Position numbers and translations under genes: made by a program. A stretch of DNA of 64,000 nt from Epiperipatus broadwayi (Eukaryota > Onychophora > Udeonychophora > Euonychophora > Peripatidae): assembly GCA_028023455.1 (NCBI GenBank), contig JAQFVV010012507.1, positions 1,991,456 through 2,055,455 of the forward strand, given 5' to 3'. The notes under the pieces are model-generated. The model saw nothing but the letters and a program-made list of their open reading frames with translations, had not been told where the DNA came from and did no database searches. Below are positions 1 through 13,100 of the stretch, in pieces. Position 1 is the first letter of the stretch, and every line of letters begins with the position of its first letter.

Positions 1-1960
1 TTTGATTTCTTCTTGTTACTCCTAACATGCATCTTTTTGTCCTTCATTGAGTAGTCTTAAGTCTCTGTATTGCTCTTCTGTGAAGTATGAAAATCTCAGA
101 TCCAAGTAAAAACTGATAACACACATTTATTAAAAATCTTTCTTTTCAAACACATAGGCATATTTTTTTTTAATATTAAATTATTTTTACATAAAGCACT
201 CCAACCAGTGTAGTTCTATAATTAATTTCATCCATTATGTTTTCATCTGTAGTAATAATCTGATCAAGATATTTGTAGGTAACTTTCTTCTTTTGAGAAA
301 ATCAATTGAACATTTAACAATTACTTTTAGTTCTATTTTCTTACTTTCATCAGATAACTGATCTAACATTTCCTGAAGCTCTAAAATATTATTTGAAAAA
401 ACAACTATGTCATCTGCCAAATCTAGATAACTTAAATAATCTTTATTTTTAGCATTCCATTTTAATCCACAAAATACTTTTTGCAAAACTGCTGTAAAAA
501 TTTTGGAGATGTGGAGTCACCCTGTTATACACCCTTTTCAATGTTAATCTTTTTAGACTCATTATATAATCTAAATGTAGTTGTTGCATTTTTATAAATT
601 TTTTTAAGAATATGACAATATCCTGGATTTTTACCTTGATCATGATCCATCAATGACAAAATGCTTATAGAATAAAATGCCTTTTCATAATCTACAAATC
701 CAATAAATAATGACAACTAATATTCATTGGTCCTTTCTATAATTTCTTTTAATACTTGGATGTGACCCCCTAAACTAAAACCACTTTTAAATTCAGTTTG
801 TTCTTTTATTTGATTAAAATCTAAAACTCTCTGCTTTTTTTAAGATATTGATTTTAATTCTTCCATTACCTGTAGTTTTTCTCTTCTTCATAAATTTAAT
901 TGCATGTCTCACTTTATAATTTAAAGTCCTAGGCATTTCAGAAGTTATAATTGTTGTAGGAGATACTTTTCCCTGTTCTTTATTGATATATAATTCTCAA
1001 TAAAACTCTTCTGCCCATTTTGTGATGTCATCGCTGATTTTAGTAATAATTCCATCCTTTTTTCTTATTGCAAAAATAAGTTTCCTATCAAAAATAAGAA
1101 ATATTAAAAATTATAAAAATGATGCATTAAGACAAATTGAATATATCAAATTTGGTAAAATGATGCAAAAAAGAGTAAGAGTTGATAATATTATAATGAT
1201 CATTATGGGGTCTGAGAAATTACTAAGGTGAAGATGTTTTACACTCTTGCAAATTTTATTCTTTTCTACAGTGTTCCTTGCTAATTCACCATTATACTTT
1301 CTTATATTATTATCAAATCTTACTTTTATTTTCATCATTTTACCAAATTTGAGATATTCAATTTGTCTTAATGCATCATTTTTATATATTTTAATTTTAT
1401 TTTCTTCATAAAATGTTGTGTCTCTATAGAAATTTTATTGGTCAATTGCTGCTGTTTGTACCATCTTTCTTGCTGCAGTTTTTAAAAGGGTATCAGTTAT
1501 CTTCATATTGGTTTTATTCAAATTTGAATCATGTTCAAAATCTGTCAATATTTGAAAATGATTTGCAAGTTCTAATTTAAATTCATTGGAATGTTTTTGA
1601 AGATTAGGAATATCAATTATGAATATTGTTTTTATTAATTTTTGTCTCTAGTTTTGCATTAACACTCTCACTCACCAATTATCACTTTCTGTGCTGAATT
1701 CATTAAGAACATTACAATATTGAAATACATATTTTCTGTTAGTTAAAATATAATCCAATTCTGCTGTACCATCATTTGGATGCTTCCATCCAAATGAAGA
1801 TACATTAGAATTGGTTTATATATAAACAATCAAAAAAAATAGTGTATCAATAAATGTTGTTCTGCAGTATGACCACTCTCATATAGTTGAGTGATCTGGT
1901 AAATTGAAATGTTCAAATATTGGCCTCTTAATTTTTTATGCAAAATGTCAATTCTATGCT
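1..1960 (-). mobile_element. RTE-like non-LTR retrotransposon, decayed, truncated by window edge
   Basis: Minus-strand reading, right to left, gives an endonuclease C-terminal part (about 1860-1640, with AELDYILTNRKYVFQYCNVL), a linker (IRKKDGIITKISDDITKWAE near 1090-1010), an RT region starting near a degenerate YEKAF motif (about 690), then FCGLKWNAK and the catalytic-site segment YLSYLDLADDIVVFSNN (about 480-390). It then continues with CLKRK and RRAIQRL segments to position 1. Several frameshifts and stops make it a pseudogene. It closely matches the copy at 47396-49229 in residues and order. The 3' end lies left of the window. Clade assignment as RTE-like rests on remembered family sequence style and is moderate; identity as a non-LTR RT is secure. 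Confidence 0.85.
1116..1383. repeat. Inverted duplication inside the RTE-like element
   Basis: About 80 bases at 1116-1196 recur as an imperfect reverse complement at about 1303-1383 (shared core: AAAAATGATGCATTAAGACA at the outer ends). The right-hand copy is in frame with the element (NDALRQIEYLKFGKMM on the minus strand). The left copy interrupts the reading between VKHLHLS and the following linker, so it looks like a secondary inserted duplicate. Confidence 0.7.
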
Positions 1961-3599
1961 TAGTTAGTCTAATTGCTCATCTATTATTGATTCACCTACA
2001 CAATCATTTAAACTTCTATATATTTCAAATATATTAAGTTTACATTGACAAAAATGAAATTAAATCTCTTTTGGCTTCAATGTATAGATTTTTTAAAAAA
2101 ATAGATTCATATAATGAAGAAGAACTTCACATGTTTTAAAAATGTACAATTTAAAATGAAATTTGAGGCAGTACCAATTTTTTTGATATAAAAAATTATT
2201 TATAGTAATAAAATTCTTAAAAGTAAGTGAATAACAAAACCAAACTGACAGCAGTAGGTGTCTACATTTTTATAACAATCACGTATCACACTTAAAACAT
2301 AATATTTATGACCAATAATCAGAAATAAGGTCTTAAGAAGCTGAAAGAAAGGAGCTTCTGCAATCAAAAAAACAAAAAACAAAGAAAACAACTAGAAGTT
2401 ACACTAATTGTCCTCACTTTTAATAGTGATTTATCTGTAATTAATTAGACATTTTAGAAACCCTTTATATATCAAATTCCACAGATGATTTAAGTTTATG
2501 TTTCCCTACTTACTTAAAGTCATTTATCAAAGCCACAGAACATTTAATGATAGAATTGTTAAAATAAATTTTATTAGAATTTTTTTTATCAGAAAATGAG
2601 AAGATGGAGGTAAAAGATATCTTACATGCAAATATATTTTTATAAAAATGTTCCAAGATAATAAAACATTGATAATTTTAAATGGTATATGTTTACTCAT
2701 GTCAATTGCAAAAGTATAAAATTAATACATTTAATAGAATGTAGCAAGTGTTTTGTCATATAGGTGAATCACTGAATAGTCTGTATATTAGAATAACTAA
2801 TCAAGACCAGTATACAAACATTAATTTACAAGAAGTCTCAATTGATATTTTGAGAAGTTTTCCTCCACAAAAGAGAGAAACAAAAGAAAGTTATTTATTT
2901 ATTTATTTTCAAGTTTAAGATCTTAACCAATAATCCTGAACACAAACATTATTACATTTTTGAATTACTTTCTTAATATACTAGTTTTGATTATTTGTAT
3001 GTACTTATATTTACATAAGCAGGTGTGTTTATTTACTTGATTATGAATGTGCATAGGGTCATCATTTTAATCTACAATTATTTTTGTTTTTAATATTTAT
3101 CATTTGTTATTTAATATGTTAACCCAAATGATGCATTTTTTTTACATTTGTATTTAAGATTTAATATAAATGTTTAATAATCTTTAATATGGTGATTTTT
3201 ATACATATATTTTCAATCCATATATATATATATATAACCATTAGAAACCAATCAACACTCAGATAATCCCAATATAGGTAACAATCTTTTAAACCAACAT
3301 TGTTTATTAAATATGTACTGCTAATATATATATATATTATTTCTGAAATAATTATTTTCATATGCACGCACACGTTATAAATCTTTACAGATCTGATTTT
3401 CTAGAAATAATTTTAATAACTTTGCAAATAGTGCCCTCTTTTATCTATTCATTAAACAGATAAAAATGAATTTTTCATTTGAATTGTAAGCATAATTTAT
3501 AAGTTTATTAATACGAGTTTCTGGAAAGTCTATCAAGGATGCTTATTTTACAGACTGACGAAAATTATTACTTCAAAATTATTAATATGCGTACTTTAA
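1961..3599. other. AT-rich DNA without recognised feature
   Basis: Short (TA)n runs near 3221-3238 and 3324-3337 and homopolymer tracts only. No coding or repeat family recognised on either strand. Confidence 0.5.
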
Positions 3600-4160
3600 A
3601 ATTATCTCCAATTCAAAATTAAACAAGACTAGCGAGGGGGGGGGGCACTACAAACATAACCAATGGTTTTCCTACCAAAGCAGATTTCTCAAATAGAAAT
3701 GGTTAAACATATATATATATAATTAGACAGGACTTGAACTCAGACTTTCAAGCAGTCTGCAGGCAGCTATCCACTCCATCTTATACATCTGATACACACA
3801 TGACCACATATGAAAAATCCAATATATATATATATTGTGCTGAACCAACACTTATCAATTGGTCCAGATCACCATTTCCTACACACACATACAATCACAA
3901 CTTGATTTATATTAAGATATCAAATCTTCAAACTTTAATGGACAATATGCATGTATTTAAATATTATATATATATACTAGACTTCCCACAATTCCCAATT
4001 ATATTCCATATACCCATAAACAAGTTAATTGCTTGAGAATCATGCATTTTTAATAATAAAAAATTATTTAATTGTTTAAATTTTTTTTTTTCAAAGTAGA
4101 TAACCTTAGTCTCATCAAAACTAATAATATGACCTTTATCTCTTTCATAGATATATAAAG
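3600..4160 (-). mobile_element. Penelope-like element tail with 3' UTR, fragment
   Basis: On the minus strand, 4150-4010 reads as the C-terminal end of a Penelope GIY-YIG endonuclease (FDETKVIYFEKKKF, then QAINLFMGI). It is followed by untranslated sequence ending near 3700-3640 with a conserved block (TGAGAAATCTGCTTTGGTAG and a run of C). The same protein tail and UTR block occur at 44560-44860. Only the 3' end survives; the RT is absent. A tRNA-like SINE piece and (TA)n runs lie within it. Confidence 0.6.
3725..3786 (-). repeat. tRNA-derived SINE head or tRNA relic
   Basis: Minus strand carries a good B-box-like block (GAGTTCAAGTCCTG, complement of 3728-3741). About 40 bases upstream is a D-arm-like stretch (AAGATGGAGTGGATAGC). 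Acceptor-stem pairing is not convincing, so a functional tRNA is unlikely. Confidence 0.4.
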
Positions 4161-4374
4161 CAGAATTAAGATATGTAATACTTTGTATACATTTATTTTA
4201 TCAATACTATAAAAGTTAGTACCAGGTGAACACAAACATGCACATCTTCTATCATATAAATTTGTATATATTTATGTGACTGTGATCTTTTTCTCTATGT
4301 ATTACTATACTGCTTTTTTACTTTTTAAAATAATTACATTATTCTATTTTTATTTTATATATTATAATGGTCAG

Positions 4375-5970
4375 GGTGTATTGAAAGTTTAAGTCTTCCC
4401 GTATCTGCTGTACAGAGCGCCTCCAGGCTATTGGAACCTGGAAAATTTATATAGTAGGCAGATATGTGCTGTTAAAGATGCAATTTTTATTTTATATTGA
4501 CCGTTAGCCCTTGCCACTAGCTCAGGGAGATGCAGAGATTTATAATTAAACTTGCTTAAAAAGAAACATTTTAATAAAAAAAGATTTCAATAAAGTAAAT
4601 AAATAAGCTACTGCCAGAAATAACCCACACAAAGATTTTTTGACACATATATAAATATTTAAAAATTGATGAATAAAGATGATCTTAAATTTGTTATTAT
4701 TTTTATATTTAAAATTTCAATTTTATAAATTCGCACGGATTGATTTTAATAAGAGTTTGTTTTATAATGTTGAGTATAGATACGCTACACGGATTCGTTC
4801 AAAAAAGAAAATATTCTATACTCCTTATTTAACCTTAGGCCAAATGTTCACAGTCAAACTAATGCCAATCCATCTGATACATTGATGTATTCAATGCAGC
4901 ATGAATACGTCAGCACAGTACCATACTGTCAGGAATACACATCTGAACAGCATGGTTATATAGCAGAAATTGTTTCTCATTCAGTACAGGAATGTTACGT
5001 CTGTCTGGTGAGAAGAACAGTGAAATAAACAGAAAACTCAATATGAAGGGATTGTGGTCCTTTTTGCCAACTTACCATCCCATTCCATAGGTTAAAGGGG
5101 TGATCCAAGGAGCAGGGAATACGTCTGCTTCTAATGGTTGATAAGAGTGGGATTACTTTTTCTAAGTGTGGTTTAAAGATGATCGTGCGCATAGCGGATC
5201 TTCATACTACATTTATTAATTACACCAATATATCCAATCCATTAACCCAATTTAACTGCGAAACAACTAACCCAAGATCAACCCTCCCTTAAACTAATAT
5301 AAACTTAATGAATCTATATAGCCGTCCATACCCAACCTAAATTTAAATACATTCAAATGATTTAATTAATATGAAATTATTAAGGAAAGAAAAATGGAAA
5401 TGATTATTAACTTAGACAATTTATACATAAAATTAATTAAAAATTTTTTTTTAAAGTCAGATAAGTTCCTTTAAAGTTAAGTTTAACTTGTTTTGCTTAT
5501 AGAAGATATATAGAAACAGTCTATAATGACAAAAGTTTATACTTTCCATGGTAGATTTCATGGAGTCTGTTTGTCCATTTTCGTGATCACTCTTGTTTAC
5601 TGTTTTCTTTGAAATGGAGCTGCTACTTACTATTCAGTTGGTCTCAGCTGGTTGTCCAGAAATTAAATCTACTGCAGACTCCTATAGATAGATTAATAAT
5701 CTGCTTGTAGATTAATAGTCAGTCCCACAACAACAATTATTTTTCCTTTTATATTTTTATTAGCCTCTTATCAGCATTTTTTCAGATCCAATGAGCAAGA
5801 CATCATTAATCCTAGAGTCTCTTTTTTGGTCCGTGCTGTGGCTTGGTGCTTCCATTGGTCAATCTTTAATTTCTTTATCTATCTCCTATCTGACTTTTTG
5901 AAATATATATGTGCCCCAAGGGCTACTTTGCTTTTCATTTAATTAAAAGAACAATCATTTCCATTTGAGA
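4375..5970. repeat. Long non-coding interspersed repeat, copy 1
   Basis: Blocks in this stretch recur, diverged, in the same order elsewhere. 4437-4490, 4609-4640, 4775-4800 and 4825-4910 match 50500-51000 (for example ACTGCCA-AAATAAC and TTAACCTTAGG). 5060-5110, 5230-5330 and 5920-5975 match 55340-55375, 55560-55650 and 56330-56400 (for example TTAATTACACC-region, CCTTAAACTAA and AATCATTTCCATTT). No protein motif was seen. It may be a non-autonomous element or the UTR of a larger one. Confidence 0.5.
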
Positions 5971-5974
5971 TTAC

Positions 5975-8411
5975 AGGAATCAATTAATACCAGTCTCCAT
6001 TTTTATTTATGTTACTTTAAAAAAAAAAAAAATCTTTAAATCTTTACTTTTTTTTTCAATTTTAAAAAGGAAAAAATACTTTTAAAGTTTTTCATCTGTG
6101 CGAATATATATATATATTAAACAACTCTTTTTAATTTTAGTTTTTAGTTTTTAATAAATTTATTTTTATTTATGAACTTAAGTTTTTATTTTAATTTTAA
6201 ATTAATGTAACAGCGCATATTGTATATCGTTACAATATATCCTAGTATAGATAATTTTTAAATTCAATTAAATTGTACCTGTATATATATTATTTTGCAA
6301 ATATGATATATATATATATATATATATTTGAGAGAGAGTTCAATATTATCAGTGGATTTATGCACCAGCATGAAGATTAAGAATCAAACATCATGGATAT
6401 AGGGGGAGGGGGCTAATACATAGAAACAAGTTCTAAGATATGTCAAGAGTGTCAGAGTATCTGTATAATATAATTATGTGCTTTGGCATTATGATAAGGA
6501 TGCTAAATTCAAAACCTAATTTTAACATCATTTTCGAGATTTAGGAATGCGAGGAAAAAAAATCTAAGCTTAGTTAAATGAATTGATTTGTTGTGCCTTC
6601 TCTATTTTTTAGGTTCCTAAATGTCTCTTAAATTTTCAAACAATCTATTTTTATAATTATAATTAATATTTAATAATCAGTAACTGCATTATGTCTTCCC
6701 TCTCCACATTATATATGTCAAAATTCAAATGTTATGTTTAAATTAGATCTTTCTGAGTCAATTTCTATCTACACGAAATATTGAGATTCTAACTATTAAT
6801 GTGAAATCATATTTTTTAAATATATTTATTCATATCTGTTTTTCAGAGCAATTATTATGCACATTTGCATTAATCAATAATAGTACTGAAATGTTGACAA
6901 TATTTTATTAGTAATATATAACAACAATGATGAAATGATTTCACATGTAAAATTATAACATATCAAAAGTTAATTTTTCTTATGTTAATAATTATCCATG
7001 TTATTTTTAACCATGGAACAAAATTATATGTTATAAATTAAGTTCATAATTTTCTAAATTGTTAATTTCAATTTAATGATGAAATGAAAAGTTTTATTAT
7101 TTTTTAATTTTTTTATATGGTAGATTATCAGTATTATCTACTTTTTGATTTTTTGAGGCATTGCTGTTCAAAGTAGAGTGTTCAATCCATTGTTTTTAAT
7201 CTCTTTTCCAATTTGTTAAAAGTTGAGATAATGCTAGTAAAAATATTTTTCTTTTGATTTAAGCAATAAAAAGATTTCTTTGAGGATTATTCATAAGTTT
7301 TTTTTTTTTTCATTTTTATCATTATTAACAAATTAAACTAACTTTAAAAAAGTCAGCAAATCTATTTCTCAGCTTACTGGATACATTACATGGTTTCATG
7401 CTATAGATGAAGTACCTGATTCAACTGTTTAAGTTCTCTGGATCAAAACTTGTTTGACTGATTAATACATAATGTGATCTCTCAAAACAGAGTTTACTCC
7501 CTATCAAAATATGCAAACTCTTCTATAAATTATATTTCCTCATATAAATATTATGGTCATTTTTATGATTACTGCACATATTAATAATTTTATGGACAAT
7601 TATATACAGTTTCTTTAATAAAACATGGTATCTTTTTCATAAAATAATATGATCTTGACTTTCGAAACATTCATACTTTTATTTTGTGCAATACTGCAGT
7701 CAGATTTATTAAAAACTGTCCCTTGGACTTAGGTGAATAAATAAAAATTATGAATAAATATTATTTTGTATTTCTCTTAGTTTGGCTTAAGATTCTATCC
7801 CGACCCCTAGTAGCTAGCTGATTTATATTACCATCAAACATGGTTTGGTAATTGGGTATTTAGGTGATCCTAGTTAGGGGATATAAACCAGGATAAAATA
7901 TCATTAAAAGCCTTATTATCCAACAATTTAAAAGCTTAATGAGTTTTAACTTTCTTTCATTATTTCTTTTGCCTTTACCTTTGATATATATATAATCAAG
8001 TTTATTAAGTAAGTTAAAAGTAAAAAATACATATTTTGCTTTATGTATTTATTTCCAATTTATTATTATTTAATGGAAATTTTTCATAATTTGTCTTGAC
8101 AACAAATACATTTTATAACATTATTTTGTTAAAATTTTGAATATTTATTTTATTTTTTAAATTTTTTTATAATAACCTTGCAAATCTACGTATACTATTT
8201 TAAATACGTACATATAGTGTTTTTTTTTTTTTTTTTTTAAAAAAAGTGTCATTTATATATCGTAATAAATATTTGTCCCTACTTTTTAGATGCTAGTAAA
8301 GAGTTATATAAGATATCTTTTCTTACAATATCACTAATTCTCACTTTCACAAAGAACATGATTTTGAATCCCAAACACTTGAGGGATTTTGAAATGAAGC
8401 AAACAAAAACT
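5975..8411. other. AT-rich DNA, mostly featureless
   Basis: Homopolymer A/T tracts, (TA)n at 6306-6327, and an imperfect hairpin at 7795-7890. No gene recognised. Confidence 0.5.
7797..7890. repeat. Imperfect palindrome, about 90 bp
   Basis: An outer pair (GACCCCTAGTAGCTAG against CCTAGTTAGGGGATA) and an inner pair (TTACCATCAAAC against GTTTGGTAA) give a folded-back structure. It could be a small foldback element or a relic of one. Confidence 0.4.
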
Positions 8412-8426
8412 GAAAATTGACATTTA
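8412..8426. repeat. Target-site duplication, left copy
   Basis: GAAAATTGACATTTA, identical over 15 bases to 10115-10129. It immediately precedes the 3' end of the minus-strand LINE; bases outside differ on both sides. Confidence 0.9.
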
Positions 8427-8595
8427 GTTTTAAAAGAATTTTATTAAGGGAGAATATTGGTTTTTTAATACATTAATTTTTTATAGTACATTGACAAAAA
8501 AAAAGTCTATAATGTCACTACTGGGTTGGTAGTCGATGATTTATGAAAATATTAATCCAGGGTATGGAATAAATCCTGTGGTTTATAGATTGTTG

Positions 8596-9870
8596 TCATA
8601 AGCTATTTGGAAATGTATTGGGCTTTGGAATTTGGAATAGATTCCAGGTGTCTTCAAATAAAAATTTGGAGGAAAGGATCATGTCTTTATTTTTGATTTT
8701 GTTTAAGAGAGAAATGAATACACATTCCAGGTCTGGTGGGGGATTTTCGGAAGAGAGAAATGAATACACATTCCAGATAGAGTGGGTGAGAAATACTGAC
8801 ATTCTTATAATTGGAAATTGATTACTTTGTAGAGAATCTTTTAGCGAGAGGATTCTGTAAATATCAGTTTTACTGTTTTGGAAAATTAAAAATTTGATAC
8901 TACTAAGTCCGGTACATGAGCGAATTATGTGGACAAATGTCTCATCATGGCTCTTGCAGATTGGGCAGATAGGGTCAATGTTGTTAAGAAATCTCTTGTG
9001 GTGGAGGAACCAGTTGGTATGCATGGCTCCCAGATTTACTTTTACTAGGTAGTTTAAAAATGTAGGCTCTAATGCTAAGAACTTGAATATTGAAGTAATT
9101 CTATGATTAGTGATGCCAAGCATTGGCAACATTGAGTTGATTTCAGGGTTGATTTTATGGTGGGCTTCCCAGATAGTGATTTTTGTATTATATGGATTTT
9201 GTAAATTAGATGTAAATTGATTGAGAAGCTGGAGAACCTGGTCTAGCCAGCATTTTTGAGGAGGAGGTCTGTCCGTCGGTTGAACGGCCTCTGAAATATT
9301 GAAGGAATCATGTTTTTGTAAGAGGTTATGAATTAATGTGTGAGATTTTTGCAAGATAATTGAAGGGATGGAGTGAAAGGACATCCCATTAGATTTGCGA
9401 TGGTATTGCATCCTTGTCATGCTTATAGATGTTGTACTGTTTTTCCAAAAGAGTTTAGCACATAGACTATTGATTTTTTTGCTAAAGGCTTTTGTTGCTG
9501 TCATGATGGGGAGGTAGTATGCAATCTTGGACATGACTTTCATGTTCAGTAGCGCTACTTTTCCCTGTATGGAGAGATACACCCTGGAAAGGGATTGAAT
9601 AATCTGGGATGTGGAGTTGATTAAGGAGTTCTGTAGTTTTTTTGACATGGCTATTTGAGACATGGAGATAGGGAAGCCAAGAAAGTTCTGGGGCTCAGCT
9701 AGAAATCTAGATGAGACTTTCTTTCCCGATAGAATTTTCCAAGATGAAGATTTGTTGGAGTTAAATTTGAGTTGTGAATCACGGGCAAATTTATCCAAAA
9801 TCTTGTAGAGGGTTGGGAGATGTTTTTGAGACGGAAGTATTACTCTTCTAAAAGACTTCAACATTCCTTC
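8596..9870 (-). pseudogene. LINE ORF2 C-terminal half (RT thumb and zinc-finger region)
   Basis: An uninterrupted 422-codon reading (from the ATG at 9864; open from the inversion junction) covers the part of ORF2 after the RT catalytic site. It has KFNSNKSSSWKILSG and FLGFPIS (RT palm end), LSIQGKVALLNMKVMSK and CAKLFWKNS (thumb-like region typical of L1/Tx1), and a zinc-finger-like C-terminal motif, CPICKSHDETFVHIIRSC (C-x2-C...H...C). A 16-codon internal duplication repeats the sense of 8706-8730 at 8754-8778. The lack of stops over 1.27 kb suggests a fairly recent insertion. The apparent ATG start is accidental: no native LINE protein starts here. Confidence 0.9.
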
Positions 9871-9871
9871 T

Positions 9872-10114
9872 CATATTATACAGATTTTGGAGAATCTTCT
9901 CTACAATAGGCTAATTCACATCTCCTTAGATGGATTCTACACAGATGGGTTCTCCCCTGACCTATCTATTCCTCAAGGATCTCCATTGAGTGCCATCCTT
10001 TTTATATACTATCTCAACCCCCTATTGAGAGATATAGAAATCTCATTCACCGGAGTATTCATTCCTCGCATCAAAAAATCCTTCAAGTTGTTTGCATATA
10101 TGGATGATGTCCTC
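9872..10114 (+). pseudogene. LINE RT fragment, inverted 5' segment
   Basis: Plus-strand codons read ENLLYNRLIHISLDGF, DLSIPQGSPLSAILFIYYLNP (RT motif B region), then KSFKLFAYMDDVL with the YxDD catalytic motif. This is the segment that should sit immediately N-terminal to the minus-strand ORF at 8596-9870. The same order, uninverted, is in the copy at 19930-20330. The reading stops two codons into the target-site duplication (GAA AAT TGA). Confidence 0.92.
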
Positions 10115-10129
10115 GAAAATTGACATTTA
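10115..10129. repeat. Target-site duplication, right copy
   Basis: GAAAATTGACATTTA, exact match to 8412-8426. It overlaps a near-palindrome in the target (TTGACATTTAATGTCAA). Confidence 0.9.
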
Positions 10130-13100
10130 ATGTCAATTTTTACCTCAGATGATCTTTTACATTTCAAAAGTTGGGAGAGGGGGGGGAACTTGACTTTTGA
10201 AATAAAAGCATTTAATAGTTCATATCATTATGATGAATTCATCGGCCTTGACTTTAATGATTTTAAATGCTTCTTCTTTTTTTTAAATTTTTTTATTATC
10301 CGGAAAATATAATTTGTCTATTATAAGTGAGATGCAATATAACTATAAAATGAATCTCAGAAATGATGAAAATGATAGATCCCCCCCCCAGCAACTATTT
10401 GATAATACATATAGCAAAGTATCCATGCAGGGCAGTAAGAGCATATCTGTTCAGTTTAAGAGATAGTGATGGATTAGAGTTAATGGTTTTTGAATGATTC
10501 TCAGTTCAGAAAAGTAAAAAATTAAAATGTTTGACTAATTGTATTTAATCTATCATTTCAGTATTTGAACATCACACGATATCTGAAGCAACTGATAATA
10601 CAACTATTTATTATTATTAATTTATTGAAATTATGTTTTAAAAATATTCTTTTTACTTTAAACTATGAATAATAATAACAACAATTAACCGTAACAAATA
10701 ATAAAATTTAAAGTATATTATTATTCACAATAAATTCTTGACAGATTATATATAAATAAATTTGATATACAAATTAAGATAGTATTAAAATTATTAAATT
10801 AAATATATCATTATATTTAAAAATAAAACAAAGTTAAATATTATACTTATTTAATAATATTGCTATTATGCTGATTAGCCGGAAGTAAATAAAAAAATAG
10901 TCTCATAAATATTAGAATAAAGTGATCTTTTTTTAAAAAAAAATGATTATCATGCTTCTATTACTGTTATTCGCTAAAAAGTCAAAATGATAACAGCCAT
11001 TGATAACAATCATTGAAATACCAACATTTAATTAAGACAAATCTTATTTTTACAATTTAATAATAATTATAGTTATGTAAATATGGTTCTGAGGTATTTT
11101 TTTTTTTTGATTTTTCTTTGATAAGCATTGACAGGAATTTGATATTTATTTATACTTTATTCATAGATTATACTTTCATAGGTAGAAGTATCAATATTTT
11201 AATAATATAGTTAAAATTTAGTGTTCAGAATAATAAGAAATCAAAAATGAGGTGAATTATATGCATTATGAAAAAAGGAATATGAACAATTTACCCAAAT
11301 ATTACAAAAAAATATTGAAATAAGTAAGTTTGCATTTTTGTTTTAGTTTGTAATTATAAAATAGGTAAATACATATTTACTAAACAATTTTTTATATTTA
11401 TATAGTTGATTAAATGCTTACTATATTAGAAAAAATTCTGTCATTTTGTACCTCTATGGTCTGAAAATGATAGTTAAATGTAATAACTGCTATGCCATGA
11501 GATTCTTATATATTTCAAAAGATAAGAAAGAAAAAAAGGATTAAAAAAAAACCCAAAACAAATGTCAACAATAATTTAATGTTTTAAAGGATTTTATTTA
11601 TTAAATGTTATAATTTTTTTTATTTATAAAACATACTAAAGATGGCAATAGAACCTGCAATAGTTTTACAATTAATAGTATATGGAATTGTTACTAAAAT
11701 ATGAAAAACAATGTTATATTTAATAATGCTTCTGGTTACTGTAAATAACATTCTAGTATCTCACATACTGTCACATTAAGGACCAGGTATCAGTATAAAT
11801 ATTTTGTATGTAAATCTTTTTATCACTTGATCTGATTGACTTTAATTCAAACCAAAAAGTATTTTGGTGTTTCCTAGAATTATTATTTAAAAAATACATC
11901 TGGTGCACCAAAGTGCATATAGAATAAATAGCGAAGCCCTCATTTCAGGGGGTACTTCCTTTGAAAATGATTTAAATGAGTTTTTATATTGCAATTAGGA
12001 GTTTGAAGTTGATATGGAATTGCTAAGCATATATTTTCAAAAGATTGACATTCAACAAATAAAAGAAATTAATTCTCTGTGTCTCTAAGATATTTGCATT
12101 GAATCTTTTATATTTATAAAAATGTAATGTTGATAAAGATTGTAAATTTAATTGTAATAAAAAACTAAAATATATTTAGATTCAAGGGACCAGTGCTTGA
12201 ATTTGTGGATCAGCTGCTTATTATTTATAGTTAGCATATTCTGTTCAGTATTATTTTTTAAAAATGGGTATAATAAAGCATAAACATTTATATGGTGGTA
12301 CTTGTCTTCAGGTGGAGAAAAAGTTAAATTATCAATGACTAGAAGTAAACAATGGAGATTTTAAGTAACGTATCATAGGTGGTAGTTTATTTGTTGGAAA
12401 TGTGATTTACAAATTTGCAATACATTTTTCACATGAAGATATTAGTTTTATAGTTTTAAAATTTGAAAGACATATATTGAGTGAATATCTAACCTATTTG
12501 AAATAGTGGTACTTTGTAAATGTTTAATCAAGATGGGAGCTATTTTCTTTTCCAGAGCAATTTCCTGCATGTAATATACATGTAAAATGAAAAGGTTTTT
12601 TTTTTTATATATAATTATTATTAGTAGATTAAATAGTGGATATAGTGATAGATATGATTTTTCAAGAGAATTAATCAGCTATTCACTTTTCTTGTATCAC
12701 CAATCATATTCTTGAGTTACTTAGATGAAAATTAAAACCTAAAAAATACTGAAGTATTCTTTCAAAGAGTTCATTATATATATTTTTTTCACAAGAATAA
12801 ACTAATCACATAATTTTGTCATGTTAAATTGTAATTTGTTTTTGTTTGTATTTTTATTTAAAATATCTATCAAAATAATAATTTGTTTTTTTTTTTAATC
12901 TAAGAAAAACTGATATATCATCCATGTAGACTGTACATTATATATTTTTTTTTATCTCTAATATATATATTCTAGGTAATTATTTTGTATGAGGTAAATA
13001 ATAAGGCACTAAGAGGAGAGCCTTGAGGTATTGAGTAATGAGGTCTAAAAACATATGAATATCATCCATTAAGTGTTATAGGAATCTTGCGATTTATTAG

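Larger units (their letters stand above)
8427..10114 (-). mobile_element. Tx1/L1-like LINE insertion with inverted 5' segment
   Basis: The 3' part is on the minus strand (8427-about 9868) and the 5' part of the same RT is on the plus strand (about 9870-10114). They meet head to head, and the whole insertion is bounded by the 15-bp duplication. This is the classical structure of a twin-primed LINE insertion. The 5' segment ends exactly at the duplication, just after the YMDD motif; the minus segment resumes a few residues further on. A minus-strand AATAAA lies at 8440-8445, 13 bases from the 3' end, with no long poly(A). Clade is inferred from the RT/thumb style (SIQGKVALLNMKVMSKIAYY) and the C-terminal zinc motif. 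Confidence 0.92.
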
